From the NCBI GenBank assembly GCA_905250115.1, contig CAJNOI010000081.1:310001-374000 (forward strand): a stretch of DNA of 64,000 nt. The letters run 5' to 3'. This document shows positions 1-12,011 of this stretch, piece by piece; the stretch's first letter is position 1, and every line of letters begins with the position of its first letter. The notes under the pieces were generated by a model. The model ran no database searches. It saw only the letters and a list, made by a program, of their open reading frames with translations, and had not been told where the DNA came from. Both the position numbers and the translations under genes were made by a program. This DNA is from Adineta steineri (taxonomy: Eukaryota > Rotifera > Eurotatoria > Adinetida > Adinetidae).

Positions 1-1039
1 CATGTTTGTTTCTCAACAACCAACGGCTAATAAACGTTCACGTTATGAATGTGATGGACGGCGTTTTTTACCTGATTCACGATCCCATCCCATGACTGTT
101 CAAGTTTGTTTCTTTTCTTAATATAAAATATCCTCTTATATTAATTTATTTTAGTTACCTAATCTACAATCAATTGCATTGGCAAGTAATCAAATAATTG
201 GTATCGTTGTAACGATGATAACTAGTACAAATAATCCAATGAACCAACAATTTGTACATGAAAATGATATTATTTATCATGAAGCAGATGCTATAAAAAT
301 TGGACATGGATGTGTTTTCATCCCATTGAAAACATTTGCGTCGGAAAAAAAGTATGTACAAATAAAATAAAATGCTATTTATATGATATTTTTTAATTCT
401 TTAGATTTCCGCGTATGTCGATTCATTATAAAAAATATGAAGAATATAAATTTGATCTAACACCATTCGACAAAAATACAATGTTTGGAACAATATCAAA
501 ATGTTTGTACCTTTAGTTAATTATTCTTAAATAATCTATTTTTTTTTATGAAATTTAGTTATGCTTGAAAATGAATCAGACACTAGCAAAGTACCAAAAG
601 CGAAATTTTTTAAACAGCAATATGATTTGTCATCATACCAATTTATATTTCACTTGGCGTTAAAGGAAGATAATGTAGTATATATTTCTAATATTACATG
701 TGATTCGGATGTGATTCATGAACGTAAGTTTTCTTGATAAAAATACGAAATTTTTTATAAAGAATTTATTTGATTTTTAGAAATCGCACCAGCACACATA
801 TCTGAACAACCATTAGCTTCTGCTTCAAAGAAAAATGTTGTAAAACGTGTGGGTAGTCCCAATAAGCCAAGTTCAAGCAAATCAAAAAAATTAAAATCTT
901 CACCAGCATTACTTGGACTACCGGTAAGTTTACTTTTATTAGATTAAAGACTTAATAAATAAACAAATATTTGTGCTTCTTTCAGATCACTCGCGTATCA
1001 ACAAATGATACTGAATTTAATGTGGATCACCCACATTAA
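1..1039 (+). CDS. Rel-homology-like transcription factor 1 (5' partial)
   Basis: Exons read as <1-103, 155-351, 405-502, 559-723, 781-923 and 986-1039 (TAA), joined by short GT..AG introns with consistent phases. The gene probably starts upstream; the ATG at 2 may be internal. The first residues contain SRYECDGRR followed by HPMTVQL. This resembles the DNA-contact loop of NF-kB/NFAT Rel homology domains (R-x-R-Y-x-C-E-G), followed by the first beta strands. The C-terminal third is basic and serine/lysine-rich (SPNKPSSSKSKKLKSS), a plausible nuclear localisation signal. No ankyrin repeats are seen. Two related genes follow on the same strand. Family assignment is by eye from the loop motif and is moderate; a different immunoglobulin-fold DNA-binding family is possible. 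Confidence 0.5.
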
Positions 1040-1848
1040 TTACTGCCGAAGGGGCTCCTCCGCCGCAGATCAACCATATTTTCACTGGTTGGTCTCAACA
1101 TTATTGACTCAAAAAACATTTCTTTTTTTTTCATTTGATGAACCGATCTACTCACTAAAATAACCCAGTTATTTGTCATTTTTTTTTTCAATTTATTTTA
1201 TTCCTGAATTCTATTCATTATAAAATATATAATCTAATTATAATATTTTATTTCATTTATAAGATGTTATTTTTTCGATAGTCTCATATTTGGTATTTGA
1301 ATGACACTCAACTTTCTCTTTAACTTTCACCTAATACCTTTTTTTTGTTATTGTTACGTCACGTAACATGCTAAAACAACACATGGCATAGGCAAGCATA
1401 TTAAAATAAAGGTAAAAGAATGACGAACAGCAAAAAATATGTCATTGAATAAAGTTGGAAAAAACCAAGTTAAAAGCTGTACATTGACTCACGTTATTTG
1501 CAAGCCAAAATAAAAACAAATGATAATATCAATATATACGATGTTATTTACATAGTTATCGAAAGGTATTACTCATCGGAAGTTTCGAAAGATTTATTTT
1601 CATCTGAATAGAGACATGATTAATTTGTGATCAATATTTTTTTGTAATATAGAAATTACTCATCTTTTACACGTCATTATTGTGAAGAAAAACAAGCCCA
1701 AACCGTTTTATACGATATTAGCCGTTTTGTTGTTTTCAAATTGTCAATGTTGAACAGGTTCATATTTCAATAACTGTTCGATAATACAAAACAGTAACGT
1801 AAATAAAGAACCTGAAATATTAATTGTAATATAATCAATGTTTTAGAT
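1040..1848. other. Intergenic, AT-rich
   Basis: Spacer between the first and second Rel-like genes. It holds poly-T runs and no open frame or repeat that I could support. A polypyrimidine-AG lies at 1841-1846, three bases before the next start codon. Confidence 0.5.
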
Positions 1849-3710
1849 ATGGCTATCAATTCACATTCAAGAGAAAATCTTGATTTTCTTTTACTTGATA
1901 GTATGTGCAGGATATATGATTTTATAATTATTATTTTATGATTTCTTTAGATGTTAATCCATCTAATACATTAACTGAAGAAATTAGTAATTAAAATATT
2001 TTTTTATTATTACATTTTGTTTTTTAAATTTAGGCACACGTATTTTTTATGATTTCAATCCATTTGAAACGTTTTGTGAAACATTTCCTTCTGGTATAAT
2101 CTTTGTTTTCTCGAAATAAAAATAAAATCTTTATTTTATTTATTTAGAATCTAGTACTCAATTATATAATGATGTTTTCGAAGATATACCCGATATCAAT
2201 GAAATGCAACTAATAACATCTACTCCTAGTTTACTATTTATTTCGAAAAATACTATTCATTCATATTTTCTTTCATCAATAGGTTCTGTTGATGTAGTTT
2301 ACAAATTATTAAAAGAAGCTAGTGAAGCATTTCATCCTACTGAACAGAATAATCCAGCATATAGTATGTTTCTTATTATATTTAAATGTCTTTTAAAAAT
2401 TTTCTCAAAAGATTTAGGACATGTTGATGAACAATTAGCAATGAATAAAACTACTAATGATTCATTACCTGTTATTCAATCATTTTTAAAAAAATGTATT
2501 GTAAAAATCTACATTAAATTTTTTTTAGTTTATTTCTCAAAACTTTAGCATCGAAATCAGCGATTCCACTTTCAGAAAATGTTGCTGTTACGGATTTAAA
2601 ATCTAACCGATTGAAAATTGTTTATGAATTAGAAAATATATATCGTCCACGTTATAAAAGTGATTATTTTCCTCAAACTGGTTCAGCTCGACATCCACGT
2701 TATATTACTGATAATAAAACCAATCATTTTATTACATTACAAGTAACAATTCATATATAAAACAATATTTTATTATTTATTTAGTTGCCAAGTGACTATC
2801 AATATGATTTACAATATGATTACATTCGTGTTGCTCTAATAACAACATCTATCGAAGGTCATGGACATTACTATAGTCCTTATAAATTTCAAAAAGATCA
2901 TAATGATATAAATGTACCCGATGAAAATCCGATGTATATTAAAATAGAAGCTAATCGAGAAGATCAATCTAAAATGAGGTTAAAATTATTCTTAAAACAA
3001 AGATTAATTCATTTTTTGATACTATAGACTTTATCTTGTTTTAATCAAATCTAAATTACATCATCTGAATTATGTTCAACCATTGAAATTATTTTCAGAT
3101 ACAACCGCTAATATACAAAGTAAAATTTTGAAAAAAAAGAAGAAAATTTTTGTTTTAATTTTTTCAAAAACATAGATATTATACATGAAGAAATTTTACG
3201 TCCCAAAGAATTAATTACTAAATATCAATTAGATAAATCTCAAATAGCGTTTACATTATGTAAAAAACTTTCCGATGATTCCTATACACCATATCCAGAT
3301 TCAACAATAATTTCATCGATTATTACTGAAGTACCAACATCGAAGAAAACAAATGGTAAAGTATTATTTTCTAGAAATTAATTTAAGAGAATTATTTCGT
3401 TATAGATGTTACTGCAAATACTAGTGTATCACTATTGGGTAGGAAAATTTTTTTTTTAATTTAGAGGATTTTGTTTTATTTTAAGATAATACGAACCAAT
3501 ATATATGTTGTCCGAATTGTGCAAATTGTTTTCATCGAGATAATATTTTGAAATCAAATCAAATAAAGAAACGTCAATCAAATAATCGCAGAACATCTCA
3601 ATCTTCTTCCAAGGTAAAGATGAAAATTATTCTATTCTAAAGAAATTCTATTGAAATATTCATAGACAACCACGAACAAGATTATCAATAAAAGAAAAAA
3701 GAACAAATAA
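1849..3710 (+). CDS. Rel-homology-like transcription factor 2
   Basis: Multi-exon gene with about a dozen exons separated by introns of roughly 45-55 bases. It starts at the ATG at 1849 just after a splice-acceptor-like TTTTAG and ends TAA at 3708-3710. The exon around 2560-2741 encodes YRPRYKSDYF, then HPRYIT and NHFITLQ; the next exon begins LPSDYQYDLQYDYIRVALIT. The order of charged loop, beta strands and central domain matches the neighbouring gene at 4722. It is compatible with an NFAT/NF-kB-type Rel homology region, although the canonical CEG of the loop is replaced by KSDYF. The tail carries a cysteine cluster (CCPNCANC) followed by a basic stretch. The segment 2226-2282 may be an in-frame intron or coding. 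No ankyrin repeats. Confidence 0.5.
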
Positions 3711-4721
3711 TTCTAAATCAATTTTCTCATAGCTAGTGCATGTAATATACTAATATTCAAATGCTCAGAATTAATCGTTATAATTTCTCTTTTTTTAATC
3801 AACTGAATTTGATTTTACACATATAATATATTATATAAAAATCGAAATATTTGCACCGTATATTTCCTTTAATATTATTTGAAGAATAAAAACATGGGTG
3901 TAGTCTTAGTTTTGCATGAAATGATAAACGAAACAATATTTTTATTCAAAGTCATGTTGAATTAAAGTGTGAAACATGATGAAGTTGTTTATATTATAAA
4001 TGCAAGAACACCATGATGTTTTTTTGACTTATTTATGATAAATATTACGTCTGTGTGAGACAAGAGAAATCTGTCGTCTTTGTTTTTATATTATACGAAT
4101 ATCTGTTTAGTAATTTTTTTCATCTTTATGCGTAAATCGAAAAAAGTATACGCACTTTTCTTCTTTCGAAACTCAATTGTAAATGACGTCAGTCACGTTT
4201 TTTGCAATGATAATAAAAAAATATTTGTTGTTCTCCTTAGTAGTCGCATGTTTTTTAAATAACAATAGTAGCTTTTTTATACTAGTTGTCGCAAAACAAA
4301 AAACAAAATAAGTAATAACCATAGTCATAGAGATTATCCATTCAAAACAGTATTTTTGACATCGTGTTGCGCCTTAAAAAAAGTAATTTACATCAATCAT
4401 CTTTATACAATAGGTCTAGCCTTTCGCGGAGTGAAAAAAATATACGCAAGATATTTTTTTTTCTGTTCTGTTCTGTTTGTTTTCTCTTCTTTTCTCCTCT
4501 TCCGCATTTGTAATATGCTTGGAAAAAACCCAAAATGTCTAGATATATATATTAGGGCGTTAGATAAAAAGAAATTTTTAGAACTAACAAAAGAAAAGTA
4601 AGAAAGCTTGACAATAAACATATTTTTCGATAAACAAATATCGTTTGTACAGACTATGTAATACAATCAAATCACATTTTGTTTTATTCAACACCATTGC
4701 ACATTTTATACCACCTATAAA
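3711..4721. other. Intergenic, AT-rich, with one CRE-like palindrome
   Basis: No coding potential could be supported. Open frames here are composed of phenylalanine-rich low-complexity sequence. A TGACGTCA palindrome lies at 4185-4192. Confidence 0.5.
4185..4192. promoter_or_regulatory. CRE/ATF-like palindrome TGACGTCA
   Basis: Perfect 8-base palindrome matching the cAMP-response/ATF consensus, about 530 bases upstream of the third Rel-like gene. A single site of this length could occur by chance. Confidence 0.25.
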
Positions 4722-6290
4722 ATGAATATGAATGCACACAGTTTGTTCACCGGTACAAGTTTTGATCACTTATCTGAGGAAGTGATTGGCGATGAGTGTA
4801 CATTCACCGATAACTTTTTCAATGAATTGTTCAATGAACCTCTTAATCCTTCTTGTGATTTTAATCTATTTGAAGATCTAGATGTTGCAGGCACTTGTGA
4901 TCAGAATGATCTATTCGGTAAGATAAGATACTGTTTTAATTAAAATTTATTTCTTCATATAGGATCTATCGGACATCCTGCTGAAATACATGAATCCAAT
5001 GGATATATTCCAGCTCCACTTTTTTCAAGTGATAAAATAATACAACTGGAATATATCTATAAACTATTTATTTTTAGATTCACCATCTGATATTGATCAG
5101 AATTTACTCGTCAATAACAGTTTACCAGTTTATCCGATTGGTAACTAAGAAAATCTTTATTTTGAATTGATATCATTTTATTTGATATAAATAGAAAAAA
5201 ATAAAAAGGTCAGAACACAAAAAAAAGCTATATTACTTTCTTCTTCCGTTGGTGTTGGTCAACCAAAACAATCATCGAATCCATCTAATAAAATTAAACT
5301 TGTACACGATTTAGAAGAAAAATATCGACCAAGATATAAAAGCGATTATTTTGCTAACAATGGAACAACTCGAAAACCAAGATATGTGACTGATCGTGAC
5401 GGTAATCATTATATATCCCTTCAAGTAGAACTATTTTTCAAACTAATTATCATTAAATTTTCTAAATAATAAACATTACAGGTACCTCAACATATGCGAG
5501 GTCCGATTCGAATTGACTGGGTAACAATTCCCAATGAAGATAATGAACGATTCGTTATGCCATATCAATTTCAAGCGAGTAATGACCTTACTGATGTACC
5601 TGATTGCAATCCTATATACGAACAAATTCAATCGAATTCTTCAGGTTTAATGAAGTAAATATATATTTATCTCAATTATTATTTTTATTTATTGTCTTAA
5701 TTCTCATTATAGAATTTATTTGGTATTAATTAAGGCGAAACAAGATGCATTAAAAGTATTACAACCACTTCAACCATTTCATCCAATCGCAGATGCACTT
5801 GGACTTCTTGATAAACAAATATATGAAAAGGCGCCCAAATTGACACCTAAAAACTTAATAAAAAAATATCAACTTACGAAATCCCAACTAGCATTTACAT
5901 TATGCACGTTAAGTAGTGATGGTAAAACATGTGATCCTGAATGGGACACGACTGTTTATTCGACAGTTTTGGAAGGTAAGTAATAGATGTTTAAATTTTT
6001 TTTATTCATATTATTAATTTAATTAATAGAGGAAGGGAATACGGAGAATTCAGCGACGAAAATAATATCTTGCCCAAAGTGCTCATGTTCAATAAATATC
6101 GATATTGATGAACCAAAAACTCAAGAAATGACAGGAAATAAACGAAAAAGTAAACAATTTATAGGTGAAAAACTAGCGGCAGAAAAAGTAAAAATATGAT
6201 ATTTAATTTTATAAAAATTCGTTTTTTCTTCTATTTCAGAAACAAAAAATTTTACTGCAAGAAACTAATGATTTTTTGTCGATTTTATAA
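4722..6290 (+). CDS. Rel-homology-like transcription factor 3
   Basis: Eight exons (4722-4917, 4963-5028, 5078-5140, 5195-5424, 5482-5654, 5713-5975, 6030-6187, 6240-6290) give an uninterrupted 399-residue protein. The first 70 residues are acidic and hydrophobic (FDHLSEEVIGDE, FNLFEDLDV), typical of a transactivation segment. The central region has YRPRYKSDYF, RKPRYVTD, NHYISLQVP and then GPIRIDWVTIP; these are strands and a loop in the order of an NFAT/NF-kB Rel homology N-domain. The C-terminal part has CPKCSC and a basic stretch NKRKSK. It is clearly a paralogue of the gene at 1849 (shared YRPRYKSDYF and YQLxKSQxAFTLC) and more distantly of the gene at 1. The Rel assignment is inference from motifs; paralogy is seen directly. 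Confidence 0.55.
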
Positions 6291-7270
6291 AATAAAAATT
6301 ATTCTCTTTTAATCCGGATTATTATAGTTATTTTGAATAACCTACTATAATGCTTTCTTTTTCATAATATTTGCGGAAAAATCTTTTTGAGAGGAAAAAT
6401 AAAAAAAAGATATAAAGAACTTAATCAAGATAATATAAATATTATTCTTCCTATTAATTATAAATATTCCAATTGGATGTTATTCCTTTTACTTCATCTA
6501 CATCAGTGGCGGATTTAAGGGGCGGGGGGCGTGATCGCCCCTCCTTCTCCGAATTTTTTTTGATTTTTTACAGCAAAAATGAAGGAAAAAAATAGATTCA
6601 CACTACTTCGATTGAACTCAAAAAATAGCTTTTAGCCAAAACTGGCACCCCCTCCCTTCCAAAATCCTAGATCCGCCACTGGTCTACATTAATCTCAAAT
6701 ATAGAACGTTTCAAAGAAACGTGGCAGATTGTGTGTAAATAAGAATAATATAAATTTCAGTTTGATATTGATATGTTGGAATGTGTGTAAAATTATTAAT
6801 ACGGAATATTTTTCTCAAATCTACAAATACGCTTATTTCAGAGATAACTATTCATGCTTCATCCATAAGTGTACGGTATAAGTTGAAACTAAATATTGAT
6901 TCCTGTGCAATTTAGAGAATACCACAAGATTAATATACTTAAATTTTGCTAAAAGAAAATACTCTATAAAAAAAATGATCGGATCTGTAGGAAACACCAT
7001 GAAGCGACATCTATAGTCGATATTAGAATAATCGTGAAAAATGATGAGAAATAATGTTCTTCTTTAATTTAAAAACCAGTACAGACCATAATTGATAAAA
7101 ACATCTGGAAAAGATTTTAACTAATTTTTTCATTGGACATCATCAACTGTTTCCTAATATGGTCAATGATACTAATGCTATTACTCATCCGAGTCTTCTT
7201 ATAAATATACATATACATCTCTCATTAATTTAACAGACTTTTATTTATTACGTTAACATTTCAATTAAAT
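6291..7270. other. Intergenic spacer containing a MITE
   Basis: AT-rich spacer between the third Rel-like gene and PDCL3. Apart from the hAT-type MITE at 6504-6681 nothing structured was seen. Confidence 0.5.
6504..6681. mobile_element. hAT-type MITE, 178 bp
   Basis: Begins CAGTGGCGGATTTA and ends TAGATCCGCCACTG, near-perfect terminal inverted repeats of the widespread CAGTGGCGGAT hAT type. It is flanked by an 8-base target duplication with one mismatch (ATCTACAT at 6496-6503, GTCTACAT at 6682-6689), the length expected for hAT insertion. It is markedly more GC-rich than the surroundings and has no coding capacity. Confidence 0.85.
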
Positions 7271-8239
7271 ATGCAAGTATGTATCATTTATAATTTACCT
7301 AACTTTATATATTTCATCTATTCATAAATTTCTCGCAATGTCTGGTATTCTCAATTGTTATTAATTTTTTAAGGATCCAAATGCTAATACCCAATGGAAT
7401 GATCAATTACGTCGTTTTGGTATAATCGGAGAAAAAGAAGAAAAAGAAGATATAAAAACTGAAGATGAACGTTTAGAAATCTCTCGAGGTAAATATGAAA
7501 AAGACAAAAAAAAAGGAAATTTTTTAATTTAATTTTAATTTTAGCTGAACAATTGGATAAGAAAACTCTAGATGAATTAGATGAACTTGAAGATGAAGAC
7601 GATGAACGCGTTTTACAAGAATATCGGTAAATACTATTTCTATTTTATTTTTTAACTTTGATTTTATTTTCTAGACGAAAACGATTATTAGAATTACAAG
7701 AAAAAGCAACACGTGCTCGATTTGGTGAAGTTATTGAAATCTCTGCAATTGATTATGTTAAAGAAGTTAATCAAGCTGGAAGTGATATATGGGTAGTTCT
7801 TTATCTTTATAAATCAGGGTAAAATATTTTATATGAAAATTTTATTTATCTATTTATTGTTTATTTCAGACTTCCAATATGTTCATTAATTAGTGATCAT
7901 CTTCGTTCATTAGCTATTAAATATCCACAAACAAAATTTGTTAAAAGTATATCAACTGTTTGTATACCAAATTATCCTGATAAAAATTTACCAACAGTAT
8001 TTATCTATAATAATGGTGACCTTAAACATTCACTTATTGGTCCATTTGCATTTGGTGGTATGAAATGTCGTTTCGAACATTTAGAATATAAATTATATGA
8101 ATTTGGTGCTATTGAAACAACAGAAAAATTAACTAAACCTGACGATATGAAAAATTATGGAGCGAATGATGCAGCTGATGATTTTCTCCGATCATCAATT
8201 CGTCAAAGTATGAAAAATGATAGTGATGATGATGATTAG
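7271..8239 (+). CDS. PDCL3: Phosducin-like protein 3 (PDCL3/VIAF family)
   Basis: Five exons (7271-7276, 7374-7488, 7545-7626, 7675-7818, 7870-8239) encode 238 residues, the usual family length. The first coding exon is only ATGCAA. The choice is secured because the joined N-terminus reads [12 protein letters not shown], the family signature. After an acidic coiled segment comes the thioredoxin-fold phosducin domain: [17 protein letters not shown], then [13 protein letters not shown] and GPFAFGGM. The tail is acidic (NDSDDDD). PDCL3 proteins are cytosolic co-chaperones that bind the CCT/TRiC chaperonin and assist folding of actin/tubulin and other clients. All splice phases agree. Assignment is firm. 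Confidence 0.95.
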
Positions 8240-8554
8240 TAAATTATTCTCTCAGTTACTATTTTGCATGATTTTGTTCAAGTTTGCCGTGTGAACCATT
8301 TTTTTGTTTGTTTTTTTATTGATGTGACTTTTTTTATTGCAATATATAATGGTTTTTCCTTACTGGAAGAGAAATTCATCTTTTTAAAACTGAACAATAT
8401 ACTAGATTAAAGAAAATTATGCTTTAAGAATCATTTTCAGAACGAAAAAAGAATGTTGGCATATGTGAGTATTTCAGATGAATTGCATTGTTTGAATTCT
8501 TTAACGAATATTTTGTAGTTTTCGAAGAGGCTCATAGGAGTAATGTATTAAAGA

Positions 8555-8638
8555 CAGTGTTTTATCCAAGTATATTTTTTCGGGTGGGCGAAATAAAAAT
8601 TCCGAGTGGGCGCCGTCCACCTACTAGATAAAATACTG
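8555..8638. mobile_element. Short inverted-repeat element (84 bp), possible MITE relic
   Basis: Starts CAGTGTTTTATC and ends GATAAAATACTG, imperfect terminal inverted repeats around a GC-richer core. The flanking octamers match at only 5 of 8 positions, so the target duplication is not convincing. The CAG start and size suggest a degraded hAT-like MITE. Confidence 0.45.
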
Positions 8639-8647
8639 ACTAAATTA

Positions 8648-8844
8648 GAGTTCTGCATCGGATCGGTTTTTGAAACCCGACAGATTCACCAACAAGTCCA
8701 TGAGCTTCAGTGGGCAACATCCATACTTGTTTCGATGTTTGTGTTAGTCACACACACTGAACCAATAGTATGGAGAAGGAACTAAGCTATTATGCCTAAA
8801 GATGAGAGTTGTCGGGTTTTAAAACCCGATTAGATGCAGGACTC
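8648..8844. mobile_element. TA-flanked MITE, 197 bp
   Basis: Terminal inverted repeats of about 35 bases: the left end begins GAGTTCTGCATCGGATCGG, and the right end reads the same in reverse with few mismatches (GATGCAGGACTC). TA dinucleotides abut both ends (8646-8647 and 8845-8846), as expected for a Tc1/mariner-type insertion. The arms carry an inner GGTTTTTGAAACC-like palindrome. No coding sequence. Confidence 0.7.
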
Positions 8845-10028
8845 TAGATTAAAGGTATATACTAAGACTTTTGTGGAATAGCTCAAGTGATAAAACATTT
8901 TCTTTCTAAAAGATCATTGTTAATCATGAGTGGAAACGTGTTAATGAAGTATTCAATCGATTTTGCAAACAATGAGACGTGAAATTTTGATATAACCTCT
9001 TTTTTCAATAACATAGATATATGAAATATTCATTAAAAGTCTCGATGAAATGAATTCAGATAATTAATCAATTTAAAAAAATAAAACTGTAACATACTCG
9101 TAAAAACCGCGTCATCGACTACTGTTTCATTATTAAATCAAGACAAAATAATAAATGATTCTTTTTTCACTTGATCGAACGTGTTTTATTCTAAAAGAAG
9201 ATATATCGGCTTAAAATGTTTTTGTCGTTTGGAAAAAATATCCTTTCGTTTGGTACATAACAATCTTTATTCTTTTACTCCTACGATTGAAAAAAATATT
9301 TTATATTCAAGAATGCATATAATAATTACAATTAACATGTTTATGCCGTGAGTCAACAGGAAACAACTAAATGCGAAGGTTTAAATGAAAAAAAAGCTAA
9401 AGACTCGACAAGAATTATGAAGTGGTTGAGTGCTTCCGAAAATATTCTTATGTATTCAATTACCTTCAAATTTTATAAAGCAATATAAGCAAAAAATTAC
9501 ATTTATGTATATACTATCTAACAACAAACAGTTCATCGGTGATGAGGTATCATATTAAAGATCAGAAAACCTTATTTTCAATTGCATTTCATAGTATAAA
9601 TATTGTTAAAACTAATGATATAACACAGCTGATGCATTTGTTGTTGTCTAAAAGTATACGAATCATTTAATATGATAATGACGTTGTTTACTATGATTTG
9701 TAATTAACAGATTTGACAACTACATCTTTTACTTTTATTAAATCGGTAATAACAAAAGCTGAAAGCGTTATCAATTCGGATATATAGACAAAAAACACCT
9801 TTCTCTATTTGTAATACACCTACTAAAACTATATTCGATCAATATGTTTTTTCTCTCTTGTTTTCTTCATTCTTTACGATCGTAAGAAGTATTTACATCG
9901 GACTCAACGAGAGAAAAAGAAGCAAAAATTTTTGCGTGCATATGTTAAAAATTTAGTTTGATTGATGTAATGTCTTTAGTAAAAAATACATTTCTAAACT
10001 TTGTTTTTTTATTTGTCAATTATAAATA

Positions 10029-10674
10029 ATGACGTCTTCATACAGAGCAGATCTTGTTAATAAATATTCTAAATATATCAAAACAATTCATAATCGAGTT
10101 GTTGAAGGTAATGAAATCAATCTTCTTTTTTTCTACTTAAATTAATAATCAGCATCTAGTTGAATTTTATTGGTTTCAAACAAATCCATGTCAAAGTTAT
10201 CGTTTAAGAATCAATGAAAAACAATTTCTTGAAGCACAAAAACATATTCGTTCTAAAAGTAGAGACACTAAAAAATAATCTTGTTAAAAAATATAAGTAA
10301 TTATATTTTAGAATTAATAAATATGAAATTTGAACAATTTGTTGATTTAATTGCACCGGTATTTGCTAATGATGCAGCTGAAATTAGTATATCTGTATTA
10401 CGTTTGACATTCGATCGTTTATTTGATCAAAATTCAAATGGTACAGTTGAACAACAAGAATTTGAAGCACTTTTAATATTACTTCAAGGATTTAATACAC
10501 ATAAACAAAGTTTATTTAATGAAAATCTTCGTCAAATATTTCCCAGTCGAACTAATCATGTATCATTTAAAGGTAAAAAATATTCTAATAGAAAAAACGA
10601 AATAAAAAAACTCTTCTTTAGAATTCCATGATTTCGTTAAATGTGGTTATCTACGTGAATTATTTATGAGTTAG
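10029..10674 (+). CDS. EF-hand calcium-binding protein
   Basis: Four exons (10029-10107, 10160-10258, 10312-10572, 10622-10674) give 163 residues. The second exon must use the acceptor at 10159; the earlier CAG acceptor would bring a stop into frame. One canonical EF-hand loop is visible, DQNSNGTVEQQE, with acidic or oxygen ligands at positions 1, 3, 5 and 12. It lies between helices LRLTFDRLF and FEALLILLQGF. A second degenerate hand may precede or follow it. The start codon overlaps a TGACGTC. The specific family was not recognised; a sensor-type small EF-hand protein is the safest reading. Confidence 0.75.
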
Positions 10675-10764
10675 AATAGATTCGAAAGAGTCAAGGTGAA
10701 TTGTTATCTTTGTTAGTACAAATAACAAACATTAGCTTCTTCTTCTTCGTTTTTGTGTGTCTTC

Positions 10765-12011
10765 ATGAAAGGACTTACAACATTTATTTTAAGTAGTTTA
10801 AATGATTTCGGATTAAATATTGTACATAAATTTGCTAAACAAGGTTGTAATATTATTTTAAATGGAAAACAAAATGATGAAAATATAATTCAAACAATTC
10901 AAAATACATATGGAAAAAATCAAATTATGTATTTATCAGAACAAATTCAAAATGAAAGAAATATATATAAATTAGTTGAACAAATATTAAATTCTTTTCA
11001 ACATATTGATATTCTTATTATAAATCATGAATGTAGACAACATTATAGAGCTTCGATTGAAGAATTTCCAATTGAAAAATGGAAAGAAATTATTGATTGT
11101 AATCTTACAAGAAATTTTACTCTAGTTAAAACATTATGGCCTCATATGAAACGACAACATTTTGGTAGAATTATTCATATTGTAAGTATATAGATTGACT
11201 AATCAAGGAAAATAAATGAATTACATCGTTTTTAACGGAAGCGTAGATATATTTTCGAAAAATCAATTATCTTTTTTTTTGGCCATTTTCAAAAATTAGA
11301 TAAACTACGAGAAAACAATATCGATTAACGTGTTTAAATTCTCAGTATATGAAGCTGACTGTTCATAACTTTTTAATTATACGCTTCAGAAAAAATAATC
11401 TTGATTAGAGAACAAACACTTGAGCTATAAGGAAATAATTGCTACTTGACAGACATCCGTGTTCTGTGAGTACTTAATTTTTAATAAATCTTCCTATAAT
11501 GATCTTTCTAATATTAAGTAACTCGCCATGTTTTTTTGACCTTATATATATCTATGAGTACATAAATTATACATACAAATTGATATTGTACGTGTCGTCC
11601 AATGTAACAAAAAAATAACTATACTACGTGTCATAATCAAAAGTTGTCAATTAACTTTCTATGGTATTCCCTAATTCTTAAATTTTAGGCTAATGAACAC
11701 AGTCAAATTGCAAGTGAATATCAATCAGCATGTATTACTTCACATCATGCATTATTGGGATTAAATAAAGCATTATCGATTGAAGGTGCTTCCTATGGAA
11801 TTACTTCTAATATTATTTGTCCAAGTATACAGTAGCTAAAATATTTATTTTGTATATATATACATTATATTTTTGTACAGGTTATACACAAGCAAATTTC
11901 TCTGAACAATATAATCACATAAAAACCATAGCTGATCTTGTCTTATTTCTATGTACTGATCAAGCTCGTACAATTACTGGGCAATCGATTCCATGGAGTA
12001 ATTCAATCTAA
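10765..12011 (+). CDS. Short-chain dehydrogenase of 3-hydroxybutyrate dehydrogenase type, catalytic residues lost
   Basis: Three exons (10765-11181, 11689-11824, 11881-12011) encode 227 residues. The first intron (507 bp) is long for this window. The fold is clear: NIILNG after the first helix, IEEFPIEKWKEIIDCNLT, FGRIIHI, GITSNIICPS and a C-terminal ITGQSIPW. Aligned by eye to bacterial-type D-3-hydroxybutyrate dehydrogenases, the cofactor loop TGxxxGIG reads LSSLNDFG, NNAG reads INHE, and the Ser-Tyr-Lys triad reads Asn-Cys-His (VANEH, CITSHH). Only the structural Asn of CNLT remains. The frame is intact across all exons, so this looks like a maintained pseudoenzyme rather than debris, but expression is not shown. 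Confidence 0.8.

Larger units (their letters stand above)
8240..10028. other. Intergenic spacer with two short inverted-repeat elements
   Basis: AT-rich spacer. It contains the inverted-repeat elements at 8555-8638 and 8648-8844, which lie nearly back to back. No further genes supported. Confidence 0.5.

Noticed and set aside
8555..8638. 8-bp target duplication around the 84-bp element
   Set aside because: Flanking octamers match at only 5 of 8 positions, within chance for AT-rich sequence.
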